A stretch of DNA of 64,000 nt from Axinella damicornis (Eukaryota; Porifera; Demospongiae; Axinellida; Axinellidae): positions 1,257,577 through 1,321,576 of the forward strand of contig OZ007505.1 in the NCBI GenBank assembly GCA_963931865.1. The letters run 5' to 3'. Positions 11,863-24,177 of the stretch are shown here, one piece after another; positions within the stretch are counted from its first letter, which is position 1; every line of letters begins with the position of its first letter. The notes below the pieces were generated by a model, which did not search any database, was not told the DNA's origin, and saw only the letters and a program-made list of their open reading frames with translations. The translations under genes and the position numbers were made by a program.

Positions 11863-13609
11863 TGGAAGAGGCATCATGGTAAGTGAAGTTCTAACGCCAT
11901 GCTGCCCGCTTACACACCTTCCTCACCTCACCTCTGCAGTGGCTGTCTGCTGGAGTGACGAGAGCCACACACTATGAGCAGGCAGAGATGGGAAAGACGG
12001 AGATCTCCCTCATGCACTTCTCTGTGAGTCCAACACCTCACAGCTGTGTGTAGCTCTCTCTCAAGTTAGCATCACTCATGGTCTGTCCTTTCTCTGCTCA
12101 TAGCGCAAAAACCCGAACTGGAAACCTGGCGAGGATGGAGCAACGTTCATGAACCAGCTGAAGGAGTCAGGTAAGGTCCTCCCTCCCTCCTCACCTAGCC
12201 ACGTCTGACTGTGCCTAGTGACTTGTGCTTGTACTCACCTAGCCTCGTTCCCAAGCCACATGGGAACGAGGCTAGTACTTACCACACTACTGAATTACTA
12301 GTGAACTAGTATAGGTACCGTTGGATCAATATCCAGCGTTGAGCGTCACTGACTGCACTCTCTCGTTCCTCCAGTGGAGGAGCTGCACCACAGTGAACCT
12401 GAAGAGTCTCTCACCTTCCTCTCCATGCCACCCCACTCCATGGTACGGGAGAGTGTACCTTGTGCTGTTTGTGATGGAAACCGCCCTGTGCGGCTTAGCC
12501 TTGTTCCGAGGCCTTTCCAACCTTCAGTTTGTGATCACTTGCATACTGCAAGCGATCAAAACACTGAAAGCAGGTGGAAAGGGCCTGGTACTGCAAGCGA
12601 TCGATAGCTGGAAGTGGGAAAGGCCTTGGAACGAGGATAATAAGGCTTCTAGTTATGGCAACTTCTAATAACTAGCAAGGCCTTTCACTTCCTGTCTAGA
12701 TGCCGAATATGGCCTTCCAATTGGTCAAACCGTCTATTGTCATTACTTGCATGTGGCCACCCATTAGCACAACTTGATCATGTGCGCATTACCCACACCC
12801 ACACACACACCCTCTCCCCCACCTACACACCCCCTCACAGGACTACACCCCTGCAGTTGTCCCCAGCAATCAGGGTGCAGCTGTGCGACCGGTCTCTGCC
12901 CCTGGGGAATCCATGCAGTGGTCCATATGGAGCGTGAGGCCCAGCTACCCTGGGGGGGTGCCGAGACCCGCTGCCCCCATCTCAAGATCTGACCTCGCCA
13001 ACAGCACTCTCGATACACTGCAGCTACACCATGTAAGTTACTGAAAGTGATTTGGTCAGAAGGATATTGTTGCAGGTAGGGTGTAATCCTAACGACTTGC
13101 ATCAACCAAAAAGGAAGGTAGAATCAACAGTTGGGAAGCAATCTCCAATTTGCTTGCAGTTTTACCCAAGTGGTGACATAGAATACCATTTCTGTTCACA
13201 CGCACACATACATGTATCACATGCCACACTTACCCACTTGCCACACACACACACACACGTCATGCCACACCACGCACAGCTTCATGACCACAGGAAGGCC
13301 CATTCTAGTGTGTCTCCCACTGACACACTCAGAAGTGGTAGTACATCTGGGATAATGAAACCCGTCACTCTCTACTCCTCCCAAGCAAGCATCGAAGCCG
13401 TGTGGGCAGTACCAGGGTCTGAGTTTGCCGGTGCTGAGCCAGCTCACCCGCAGGAAGAACTGACACAGCCGCTGCTAGCACAGAGGCAAGAAGCACAGCT
13501 GCGACAAGAGGAGGAAGGAAGACAAGACACTTCACACGGCTCCACAGCTGCAGCACCTCATAAAAAGGAACTGACTATTGTTGAGATACATGACAGTGAA
13601 CAGAAGTAA
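8603..13609 (+). CDS. ATG9: Autophagy-related protein 9 (ATG9), 5'-incomplete, 10 exons
   Basis: ATG9 is the multi-spanning lipid scramblase that seeds autophagosome growth on Golgi/endosome-derived vesicles. Exons: 8603-8988, 9946-10422, 10681-10721, 11281-11415, 11593-11772, 11940-12023, 12104-12170, 12375-12442, 12841-13032, 13280-13609 (stop TAA). All are flanked by AG/GT and the phases agree, giving 652 residues. Family blocks are visible in order: a TM segment then WEIRTFYNEAL; ELTELDVYHRILRFKNYMV; ILYSFFSYAELLKRQPG; FNELDHELQLRLNRAYKP; a long TM; FIPDE; MHYMPDTW; LDELLSPLVTPFIL; FLRNFTIEVSGVGDVCSFAEM; MGKTEISLMHFS. The first exon starts mid-codon (phase 2) and begins at the second TM helix, so exons for the cytosolic N-terminus and first TM lie upstream, probably beyond the minisatellite. 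The last two exons encode a poorly conserved Ser/Pro/Gln-rich cytosolic tail and are less certain. ATG9A and ATG9B cannot be distinguished. Confidence 0.95.
9374..9660. repeat. Two diverged direct repeats in ATG9 intron
   Basis: In the 8989-9945 intron, 9374-9475 and 9558-9660 share GAGGTGG...AATGTTA.GAATA, a tract with AGCCGAAA, and GTACATAGA/GTACACATAGAG in the same order. They look like an old tandem duplication or two copies of one element. No coding potential is seen. Confidence 0.5.
12490..12646. mobile_element. Fold-back MITE-like element in ATG9 intron
   Basis: The left end reads CCTTGTTCCGAGGCCTTTCC and the right end reads the inverse (GGAAAGGCCTTGGAACGAGG). They enclose about 115 bp that contains a repeated ACTGCAAGCGATC motif. 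This is a longer member of the dispersed AGCCTCGTTCCCAGGC fold-back family, within the intron 12443-12840. Confidence 0.65.
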
Positions 13610-14100
13610 TACACAGCTGTACACCGTTTACTGTTGTTGTTGTTGTTGTGGTGTCCCTCATCTATAGAGCATTGATATATTTTAGCAGCCAGTATGTACT
13701 TTAGCTTTGGTGATCTGACGGGAACCGGCGTATTGGCTGCTGGGTGGGGAAGTCAAGAATCGCTGTGTACAGTGCCCAAACCCAGTCTGTTTGATGAACA
13801 TGACACTGTGACTTCCCACCAAAAGTTTGCAACCTGGCCCAGCCGGCTGTTTCTGGTGACATGACATCACTCCCTCGGTCCCATGCCAACTTGCTCTTCA
13901 AAAAGGCAGCCAGCACTAGTACCTAGCCCCGCCTTGCCTGACCATCAATAATATTATTATGCACAATATTTGTCACCACTGAATATTGTCTGACCACAAG
14001 TGCATGAGATAGCATTTCTCAGCAGTACTGACAGCCAAATACAAATCTGTAATCATAAACACATCAGTCTACACATTCATGTGAGTCACTGTTCCCATGG
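13610..14100. other. Convergent intergenic interval ATG9/PHB1
   Basis: This 491-bp gap lies between the ATG9 stop and the prohibitin stop on the opposite strand. It contains a short (GTT)n at about 13630 and AT-rich sequence near 13950. No canonical AATAAA for either gene is obvious, so both 3' UTRs probably end here using a variant signal. Confidence 0.6.
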
Positions 14101-17036
14101 TTACGGTGGGATGCTGAGCAGCAGGTTCTGCCCCCCGCCAGGCAGGTAGGCCACGTTCCTTGACCGGGAGAGAGTGCCAGCTATCTCCTCAGCAGCCTCC
14201 AAACGTCTCAGCTCAATGAGCCCATCTCCGGCATCCTGAAAGGCATTGGACAACAGCTGCGCTGCCTGTGAGTCACCAGAGGAGGAGATGATGGCAGCTT
14301 GCTTGATTTGCTCTGCCTGTGTGTGTGTGTGATGTGTGTAGTGTGTGATGTGTGTAGTGTGTGTGTGCGTAGGTGGGTGGATGGGTGAGTAGGAGTATAT
14401 GAGTACAGGAGTGATGTTAGTGACTGGAGAGAGATTATCACTGAATATCAAACTAACCTTCTCTACAACAAATCTTGCTCTCTCTGCCTCCTGTTGCGCT
14501 GCACAAAAAAGAGGCATCGGATGTAACTGACATTCAACGAAGTGTCTCTCCTGGTCTGCTGACATGCACACTCACCAACTTGCTTCATTTCCACAGCTTC
14601 TGTGAACTCTCGTCCAAAGCTCAAGTGAGTCTGCAAAATATACAAGCCAGAGTTACTCACAGTACTGTACCTTTAACAGCTAAGTTGCCATCAACACTAT
14701 CAGCTTCTGACGTCAGTTCCTGATATGACCTTGCACCAACAGAAAGGGTGGGACAGGGGGAGGAGGGTGGGTGGGACAGGTGGGTGGAACAGGGGGAGGA
14801 GGGTGGGTGTCACTCACAGTGCAATAGCACATGGCTATGTTTGCTGTACGCTTTTAGAAAGCATTGACTCGGTACTGGGTGAGCCATTTCTGCCCACTGT
14901 TTCCATAATGGTATTTGAAATGGAAAACAATGCTCTCACCTTGTAGGGCCTCCATTCCCACCATTCAAGGCCTAGAAGTAGCTAACGAGTGGGTGTGGTT
15001 ATGGTTGTGAGAGGACTCTCTTTAGAGAACAGGCGAAGATTCAATTGAGCAGATGAATACATTCAACTGAGCAGATGAACGCTCAAATGAGCAGACGACG
15101 ATCAGTGTTCTGGCTGGAATCGTAAATTGCTCATGCCTTGGTCTGATATGGTATACACACTATTACACAGCAAGCTAATACTTAAAACTACTGACTAACA
15201 ACTGGTCATACGAGACTTTTCCATCCACTCACAATCGAGATGTCATCCAGAAGCAGTCCGAAGGTCTTGGCTCTGTCAGTGAGGAGCTCATTCACGCGCT
15301 GTGACACCACTTCACGCTGTGTGATCAGCTCACTAGCATCAAACTCTGCCTACGGTGGACAACAAATTTAATGGTATCTCTAGAGATCACTACTCCTGGG
15401 GTCAAAATCACAACGCAGTGTTACAAGGTAGGCCGTACCACAACACCCTTGAGTACTTCAGTGGTAATTGAAGGGAGAATCCTCTCATCATAGTCTACTC
15501 CGATGTTGGAGTAGATATAGGGTAATTGGTTGGACTCTGGCCGGAAGAGGATTCGAAGGGTGATGTCCACGTTCTGTAGGTCTGGAGCAGGTGTAGATAG
15601 TGATGTGTAGGGGAGGGGAGGGGGAAAGGAACTTGCGTAAGTTGCCAGGCCGTTTCTCCTACACGGCCTGGGAATGAGGCTAGTGGTGACAGATGCACAA
15701 GAGTTGAACTGCAAGTAATGACCACTTTGAGGATTATGATACCATCAACAAAAAGCAGAGACTACAGACGTTTCTGTTCCATTTCGGGAGATGGTGGGGA
15801 AAAGACACAGCAGGGGGGAGCTCACGGTGAGGAATGAGGTAACCAACTCACATACCCTTGCTCCCAGTGATGACAGGCACACGACGTGGCTTGCTGCGGA
15901 TACTGAATATGATTGGTCGCTGGATCCAAGGAATGAGGAAGTGTGTCCCCTCTCCTGACACAGTTTTCAACACTCCTCTGAAGCGGTCAAAGATCACAGC
16001 CCTCTCTCCACCGTCAACTGCGGGATGGAAAGTTGAAAACAGGACATCTAATATCATAGTCATGCATGCGCAATTTGATTGGCTGACACACAAAGTAAAA
16101 TCTCCACATCAAAAAATATTGATAGGCAGGGGACGATCGATTGATTGATGTTACAACATCCAGTAATCCAGACTATCTGCACAGCGGCGGAGCAAGGAAA
16201 GGAGGGGAGGTCTCAAGAACTAAAGTAGGCTTACAATTAGTCTCCAAATCAGAGCCTTCACACGGCGAGAAAGGATCTGGGCATCAGGGCATACACGTCC
16301 TCATGGAATGCGGTTGGGTAATTAGCAATCAGTGGTGATTAGGCCTGAGATAATTATTAATTTTGAGAATAGTAGCAAAGGTAAAGAATTGAGAATAATA
16401 GCAAGCTTTTGCATGCGGAAATAAGGGGTGTGGCACAAATTGACTTCCAGTTTGCTGCACAATGGCTGACATTTGCACAGATATTGTAGTTGATTTGTTG
16501 ACAGTCTTGTCCGAGGACTCGGATTTGCCAGTACCTCAGGTACAATCTTCGCTCACTCAAGACTATGTTGAATGTTCCCTAATGTTGCAGTATAACAAGC
16601 GTTGACTATAAAGTTATTTGTTGAGAATAATATAGCAAGGGTTTTGGGAATAATAGCAAGATTTTAAAACAATTAAGGAATAGAATAATAGCTACAAGTT
16701 GAGGCATAATTATCTCAGGCCTAGTGGTGATACCACAATCACTATCAACTTGCTCATGGGTATTACAGCATAGCAATGCTGTATCTAGTCAGTAGCGACA
16801 CTGAAAAACCTTCATGACGTCATCTGCAATCAAGGCCAGCATTCCGGTGGGATGACAACTCGAAGGTTGATTAGCCTACAATCTGGTCAACTGAAGAACA
16901 CGATCGGACCAATATTAGTGCCAGATCAGGTTCTTCAGTTGATTCCCAATCGGTAGTCTCGTGGGACAGACTCTCGAGAGTTTGCCCACAAGGCTAGACA
17001 ATCTACTTATCGCTGACGAGGCACTTCCTGTCACAA

Positions 17037-17069
<33 letters not shown>

Positions 17070-17232
17070 ATATCTATCTACTTGCAACTCCAGTAGAATC
17101 TGATTGCCCCGTTCACGCCCACACAGCATCTGTAGTGTTCTACGCACCATTGTAGAGGGTGGAATTGATCACAGCACCCGTGATAGCCAATCCAGCACCG
17201 ATTCCTATCAGCCGATTCAGTGTTGCAGCCAT
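14101..17232 (-). CDS. PHB1: Prohibitin (PHB1), complete, 7 exons
   Basis: Prohibitin is a SPFH-family scaffold of the inner mitochondrial membrane that forms rings with PHB2. Exons in transcript order: 17232-17148, 16017-15856, 15581-15439, 15349-15233, 14630-14576, 14498-14458, 14316-14101. They sum to 819 nt, i.e. 272 residues plus stop, exactly the usual PHB1 length. The start [10 protein letters not shown] leads a short hydrophobic N-terminal anchor ([17 protein letters not shown]). Diagnostic blocks follow: [93 protein letters not shown], and the C-terminal [34 protein letters not shown] and the C-terminus identify PHB1 rather than PHB2. It is convergent with ATG9 and divergent from the BRO1 gene, and no disruption is seen. 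Confidence 0.98.
16340..16723. mobile_element. hAT-type MITE in PHB1 intron 1
   Basis: A 384-bp element has perfect 18-bp terminal inverted repeats TAGGCCTGAGATAATTAT. It is flanked by an 8-bp target-site duplication GTGGTGAT at 16332-16339 and 16724-16731. An 8-bp duplication is the signature of the hAT superfamily (established). The interior carries several AGAATAATAGCAAG-like repeats and a 47-aa open frame at 16462-16605 on the + strand. No transposase is present, so it is non-autonomous. Confidence 0.88.
17041..17081. repeat. (CTAT)n microsatellite
   Basis: About ten copies of the tetranucleotide TCTA/CTAT, with one interruption, lie about 65 bp downstream of the PHB1 exon-1 donor in transcript sense. 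Confidence 0.9.
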
Positions 17233-17413
17233 TTTAACAATCCACGTGTGCAGTTGTTACTACGCATGCGCAGTAAGCAATCAACCAGTAACCTTTGACC
17301 TGTTGGGAGTGATCACATGATTTGCATATGACTTCCAGCTTCCTGTAAACTTATGGACTTTTCATCAGTGTGTTTTGGTGAAGTGTGGACTCTCAAGCTG
17401 ACCATAACGCAAG
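17233..17413. promoter_or_regulatory. 181-bp bidirectional promoter between PHB1 and the BRO1/HD-PTP-like gene
   Basis: The two initiator ATGs point away from each other with only 181 bp between them, so both 5' UTRs and promoters must fit here. Visible sites are an E-box CACGTG (17243-17248), an NRF-1-like palindrome CGCATGCGCA (17263-17272) and an octamer ATTTGCAT (17320-17327). No TATA box is seen. An NRF-1-type site is typical of mitochondrial-protein gene promoters in animals. Its use here is inference. Confidence 0.7.
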
Positions 17414-19303
17414 ATGGCTGCCAGTTGGGAGTGTCCTAGTCTCCCTATGTTGTCTTTCCCCATGAAGGAGTCGGGCCGGACCAGTTTCCTGGGGATCAAA
17501 CCAGTGAGGGAGGAGGGAGGGAAGGGGAGCTAGCTGTAATAGGCCTTTTAATCAGTCCATAAGCAGCCACTTGACTGCAGTCTTGGGGATCATTCGTCAT
17601 CCATGCTTGAACGACGTGGATTTTGGTCCAGCAAGAAGTACATACTAAGCAGGTACCAGACATACATGCTCATTCAGAACTGCCCCTGACATTAATATAC
17701 CCTAACCCATTGCCCTACTTCCTGCCGGACCAATAACAAGTTTGTTAATTGAAGTTCAGGATCCCTCTCTTTTGTCTTGTGTACTGTGTGATCCTACCCC
17801 TTGCACTGTAGTAGGTGAGGTCTTGGGTTGTAGTTGAAGTCTTGGTACTTGGTAGTAGGTGAAGTCTTGGGACTTGGTTGTAGGTGAGGTCTTGGGACGT
17901 GGGACCGTGGGTAGTAGGTGAAGTCTTGGGACGTGGGACCGTAGTAGGTGAAGTCTTGGGACGTGGGTAGTAGGTGAAGTCTTGTATACACTATGCACAG
18001 TGGACTCAATAGTGGAACTGTGAACATTGTTTATGGATTACCCTGCCTGTGATACAAGGAATGCACATACTTGTTAGTCAGAATTCTCAGGCCAAGAGCT
18101 AGACGCACTGTGGGGGTAGTAAAGAAGCAGGCCTTCCTGGAACTTACCCTTTGCACCAAGGTGATGCTAACAGATGTGCAAGGATCATAGCTGCATGGGA
18201 ATGAGACTAAAAAGATCTCAGCTGCATGGGAATGGGACTGCAGCTGTGTGGGACCGAGACTAAATGATGATACCTCCCTCTCTCCAGATGATCAGTGCCC
18301 AGTACGAGGAAGACCCAGAGTCGTTCCGAGAGGAGATTAGACAACTTGACCAGCTCAGAGAGGTCAGTTCATCGCTGAGTTTAGCCAATTCCTTGGGGCT
18401 GTAACTTGGCACAAACTCTGCCATGAGGCAGCAATTCCCACTGCAAGATTATTTACATTCCTCAGTGGACATGACATGACTCCATAGATTAGTTACAACT
18501 GCAGAATCTTTGGGAATGTTTGTGACTCTTGAGGCAAGCCTTAATATGGGTATGTGTTGTTTCTTAATCTGCAGACAATTACTAGACCATGTAATTGCAG
18601 TAAGCATGTACTGCTACCATTGTGAGGTTGGATTGGGGCCAAGCCCTGAGTCTACTTCCTTTCAAATATTACATCAAGCTTAGTTGGTATTGTCTAGCCC
18701 GAGGGCCATACTATAGGGCAAGAGTCCACATGCTGCACTAGAATTCAACAGCAGAGCACATGTAGCTCGAAACACTACCTGCTAACATAGTCTTCCATAG
18801 CCAAAGTTGTGGGCGTAATAATCCCTCTCCTCCCCTCCTTTTTCCTTTACCCTCCCTCCCTCCCTCCCTCCCTCCCTCCCTCCCTCCCTCCCTCCCTCCC
18901 TCCCTCCCTCCCTCCCTCCCTCCCTTCCTCCCTCCCTCCCTCCCTCCCTCCCTCCCTCCCCCCCCCCCCCCCCTCTCTCCCCCCCTCCCCCCCTCTCTCC
19001 CTCCCAGCATGCCATCCGTCCTCCTCGGGACTATGGAGGGTGTTCTGTGATACGACGCTACTTTGCCCAACTGCACCTGCTGAGGGCACGGTTCCCCCCA
19101 GAGAAAGGGCAGCTGCCTATAGACTTTGCATGGTGGGTGGCCATCACAGGTGGGAGGGGGGGGGGGGGGGGGGTGGGACAGCTGCACCTGCTGAGCTCGA
19201 GGTACGGTTCCCCCCAGAGATAGGGCAGCTGCCCATAGACTTTGCATGGTGGGTAGCCATCACAGGTGGGAGAGGAAACATGGCCTGAAGTATGCTCTTT
19301 GGT

Positions 19304-19348
<45 letters not shown>

Positions 19349-22300
19349 TCTGACCAGCTTTTGTTAGCAGAAGGGGAAAGGGAGGAGGGGGAGGAGAGAA
19401 AGTGGAAAAGAGGAGGGGGGGGGGGGAGGGATGGGAGAAGAGAGGGGTACATAAACTACAATTCTAGCTCAGTGAATGCTCTGTCTCACAGGAAGGATGC
19501 GTTCTCAAGTGCAGAGTATATCCAGGAAGGATTGCAGATCGAGCAGGCCTCGGTCCTCTACAATCTCGGTGAGTTGACGACATTGCCTCATTGGGGAGGG
19601 GCAGGTGCACAAGAGCCATGGATAGGAGGTTTGGGGGTGTGAGACGGTGGGCACTGTGTCCTATGTAGGAAGGCCATGTGTTCATCAATCTTGACATCAA
19701 GGGGCATCCACCCCATCACTGGCCTAACAGTTAGCACTGTGTCACATGACTCTAGATCTATGGCTTGTCACATGACTCTGGGACTCTGGGGGCTTGTGAT
19801 ATACCCAGTGTGCCTTGTCTTGTTGCAGCTGCTCTTCACTCACAGTTGGGCTGTCATGGCAGGAGAGATAATGAACAGGTAGGTGATGTCACATGACCTG
19901 TAGATGCTCCTGCACTACAGTCGTGTATACACCACCTGTTGATCACATGCCGCATGCTTATGGTATGGTAGTATACACACAACCTGTCACGTCACTGTAC
20001 AACTTGTACTTGATGTTGAAGGTTTGTAGTGTGAAGTCAGGGTTGTTGTTGCAATTAACCTCAGCTCCTCAAGAGGGAGCACATCCTGTACTGCATACCC
20101 AATCTACCCTTTCAGTCAGATGGTCTTGTGTGATACCTGAGAATAAGGGATGAATTGTTGTAGTTATGCCAGTGTGGTCTTGTGCGACTGAGAATAAGTT
20201 CTTGTAGTGACACCAGTACGTACCTGTCCATTCAGGAGATGAAAGAGGCTGTCACACACTTCCAGTGTGCAGCAGGGGCAATCACATACCTCGAGGTGAG
20301 TAAGCATGGTTGTCATAGCAACTGTCATGGTGAGATTACGTCACGTCAGCATCACAAGAAGCTCATGCCTTAATTCCACGAACAGTTGCCTCATCCATCC
20401 TGCAGCTAGCATTGCCATGCCTTCAGACAGGCCAGTCTCTCTATTCATTGCTGCAAGCAATGGAAACTGTTTGGAGGCCTAGGAATGAGGCGTCTATCCT
20501 AGTGTATAGCTCATCCTGTTATTTTCTTAAGTTTCGGAAACATACATTGTACTTGTTGTCTATGTAAGACTATACATGTGGCTGTGAAATTGCATCCTTC
20601 TCTGCTTTTGTTTAGGAGCACTTCGCTGTGAACCATGCCAGCAAGGACTTGTCTCCTCAGTTTGTGGCCCTTTACAAGAACCTGATGCTGGTAGGTATGA
20701 CCATGTCACATGACCAAGTCACATGACTTACATGAATGCATGTTACATGGCATACATGTGAGGTCACATGACCTACTTTTTACCATGGCAACCTACAGGG
20801 CCAGGCTCAGGAGTGTCTGGTAGAGAAATCACTCAAGGGAGTCGGGAGGGTCAAGAGTATCACCATCTCAAAGCTGGCAGCCAGGGTGAGCAGTTTTGCA
20901 GCTTCAGAATGTGTTGCTGTTCAGCAGCTTGAATTCAGTCAGTCAGTCCTTCGCTGTCTTCTTGTTGCTAGGTGACAGAGTACTATGTCCAGGTGAGCAA
21001 GTCTCTGGAGGTGGAGCCCTGCAACATTGTTGCCAAGAAGTACAAGGACTGGACACGCCTGCTCAAAGTCAAGATGCTCTATTTCCAGGCATTGTCACAC
21101 GTAAGTGAGCAAACTGTCTTGTCACAGGTTAGTTTTTGCTGTGGTAAGAAAACGTGTAAAAAGCAAACAACTGCAATATCAACACACCAGGCTGCATAGA
21201 ACCTATCTTCAAGAAAACATTGCAGCCCAAGATTGGGAATAGATTTAGTATTCATTACTCTATCCTAGGCTCATTCCCAGGCCAATCGGAATGAGCCTAA
21301 CTCATTCTAAACACAGGAGCGCATGAGCTGCCTACTGCTATACTGGTTGTACATTTCCTATCGTTTATGTGTACCGGGATCTAGGTTGATCCGCACAATA
21401 CACGAGCTACGTATGTAGGGAAGAGCAATATTCAGGTATGCTTTCAGCTCCCAATCGGGAAAGTTTTTCTCTACATCCTTGGCCTACATGTATGTATGCA
21501 GTGAAAACAGTGTTGCTATAGCACCAGGTGTACATGAGCCACCTGCATTGTGTGGAGTATGTTTTTAGCCCAACATTACATTAATTTTTGTCATCCTTGC
21601 TGATTTTATTACATCATAATGATGTCTTAGTAAGTGAAGAGGGTGTGTCTCTTGTTCAGTTTTTCCAGGGAGCGCATGCTGAGGAGATGGGGAAGCATGG
21701 AGAAATGGTACGTGTCATGTGACAGAATAAAGTATAGCTTGATACTGCAGTTGGTGGTAATTCCACACTTCCAGTTGTTGTTGCTTACAGCCAAAAATGG
21801 CAGACTGTTTTTATCACAACTGAATTACTTTTCTTGTGCTGTCCTGAGCTCCACGTTGCCCACAGTAAAGCCTCTATACTTGTGATGCTTCCCACGTGAT
21901 ACAGCATAGCAAGCTTTCCATTCCATTCCACCGATGCATGACCGAGGCTGTGAGGAGCCAAACAAGACATTGGTAATTGAGGATGTGCTTTCTAATCACC
22001 CAACTGCCAATCCTCGCCAAGTTTACAATTCCCGTCGTACATCCTACTGTGTGTGGCAAGTCTCCTAGTCTCCGCCCCTCACTGCAGGACATGGTCCCGC
22101 CTGCGAGACCACCTGTGAATGAGGCTAGCTTCTAGCATTTAGTGACAACATCCTCATCGTGAGAACCTCATGACATTCACTGTCTAGATCGGCTACCACC
22201 AGCTCGCTCTGCACAAGCTGTCCGCCATTGGCAAGATCCAGAAGAGCCTTGGGGAGGTGGTGAAGGAGGCGGTGAGGAACCTCGGGGAACACCTGCAGGG

Positions 22301-24140
22301 CAATTTGCAGGTGTCCAAGAAACAGAACGACCAGGTGTACCACGACATTGTTCCTGTACAGGAGACTCTGGAGACTACACAAGGTGAGTTGGTGTGGTGG
22401 TCCTCCATTCTGGACTTTAGGTTCCATTCCAGGTTTTAGGTTCCATTCCGGTCTGTGATGGCAGTGTGATTGTGTTGCTGTGACATCAATTTTCTATCGC
22501 ATTCTCTGTATACCATTACTCATCACCCTACTCTATTGCACTCTGTTAGTTGTCTGTTCCATTCCCATTCACTGGTTCCAACTATCCTGCCCCATTCCAG
22601 GAGCAGACCTGGTGAAGCCGGTGTCCTTCCATCCTGTTGATCCCAAGAGCCATGGCACGGACATCCTCGTCCGACTGGTCCCCATGCGTGCGTACGAGGT
22701 AGCCTCTGTGTTCAGTGAGGAGGCTGCTAAACTACAGAGGTCCATTGTGTCCTCCGTGCAGGATAAGGACGAGGAGCTCGAGTAAGCTCATTCCCGTACC
22801 TGATTCTGAGTTGATCATGTTCCCATACTCAATTGTTATGCTGACATTCCATTGCCTCTTTCCGAGCCCGCCTTGTACCTGGTTCTTGGCCTCGTTCCAG
22901 GCTCGAGCTCCTCCCCAACTTTTGGTCGCATACTGTATAATATGCGACAAAAAGCTGGGGAGGAGCCTGGGAACAAGGCTACCTGGTTCTGAGTCTGGAC
23001 ACATTCTACTGACTCATTCCGATGCCTGCCTTGTACCTGTTCAGAGTCCGCACAATACTTTGTTCTGTGCTAATAGTGTATTGTTGCCTGTCCTACTTTG
23101 CTATGATTGCTGCAAATATTGTCTTAACCTGATAGGCAGTTCATGACATCGCTGAACATCGGAGAGATTAATAAGCTACATACTGGGCCACCTGAAATTC
23201 CAAGTATGTGAAAGTACCCAGTTCCATTCCAGTACTGTATGCCCGGAATTGATCCCCCAAATCCACTTCTGTGTGGTTTCCGCAATCTGTGGTTGTGATC
23301 CCATGATTCCACCTTCCCTCCATCCCACCTTCCCTCCTTCCCAGGTGAGGTGAGGAAACAGCACCAGCTGCTGCAGGGGAAGAGAGAGACCATCACCAAG
23401 CTACACAGGAACATCCAGGGTAGGTAGGGCGTTGAGCTCGTGGAGTGTTCTGGAAGTGTTCTACATTGTACTGTTTCGTGTTTGCTTTCCAGAGCTGATG
23501 TCACTGTCGGGACAGGTGTCTGAGGATTTGGAGGTGGTTGCAACGTGGAGGAAGGAGGACACTGAGGAGGAGGAGGAGTTTCGTGTATGTGTGCAGAGGG
23601 AGGAGGGGGGAGGGGAGAGGGGATCGAGTGGGAGGAGGAGGTAGGGGGAGGGTATGGATGTGAGGAACTATAGTACTAGCCTTGTCCTCTGGCCTGAAGG
23701 TACCTTGGTAGTGTACCTCCGAAGGGTCCCACGATGAGGAACCCTTGGTAACGAGTCATTCCGGGCTGAAAAGCAGGTATGGTTGTAGGGGTAGTGGTAT
23801 TTGAGATACATGTAGCAACTGTTTGGTTGCCAAGGTGAGGATGACATTGGGGAAACATGGGTACCAAATTGGTACCTCGCATGAGTGCAACTCCTCACAG
23901 ATCTGCTTTAGAGTCTTGCTGATACACACACCCACTTGTATCACTTGTATGTTGCAGTTCATTTCTGTTTTGCTTGTCCCCCAGGCCAAGTTTGGTACGA
24001 GGCCGGCTGCTCAGGCGTGTGCCGCGCTGTGGAGGGACCTGGAGAACTACCAGGATTACCACTCACAAGCTGTGAGTAGCAGCTGCCTCTTCATGGCAGA
24101 GGGAGGGGGCGGGGGAGAGGGAATTATAGGAAAGGAAGGA

Positions 24141-24177
<37 letters not shown>

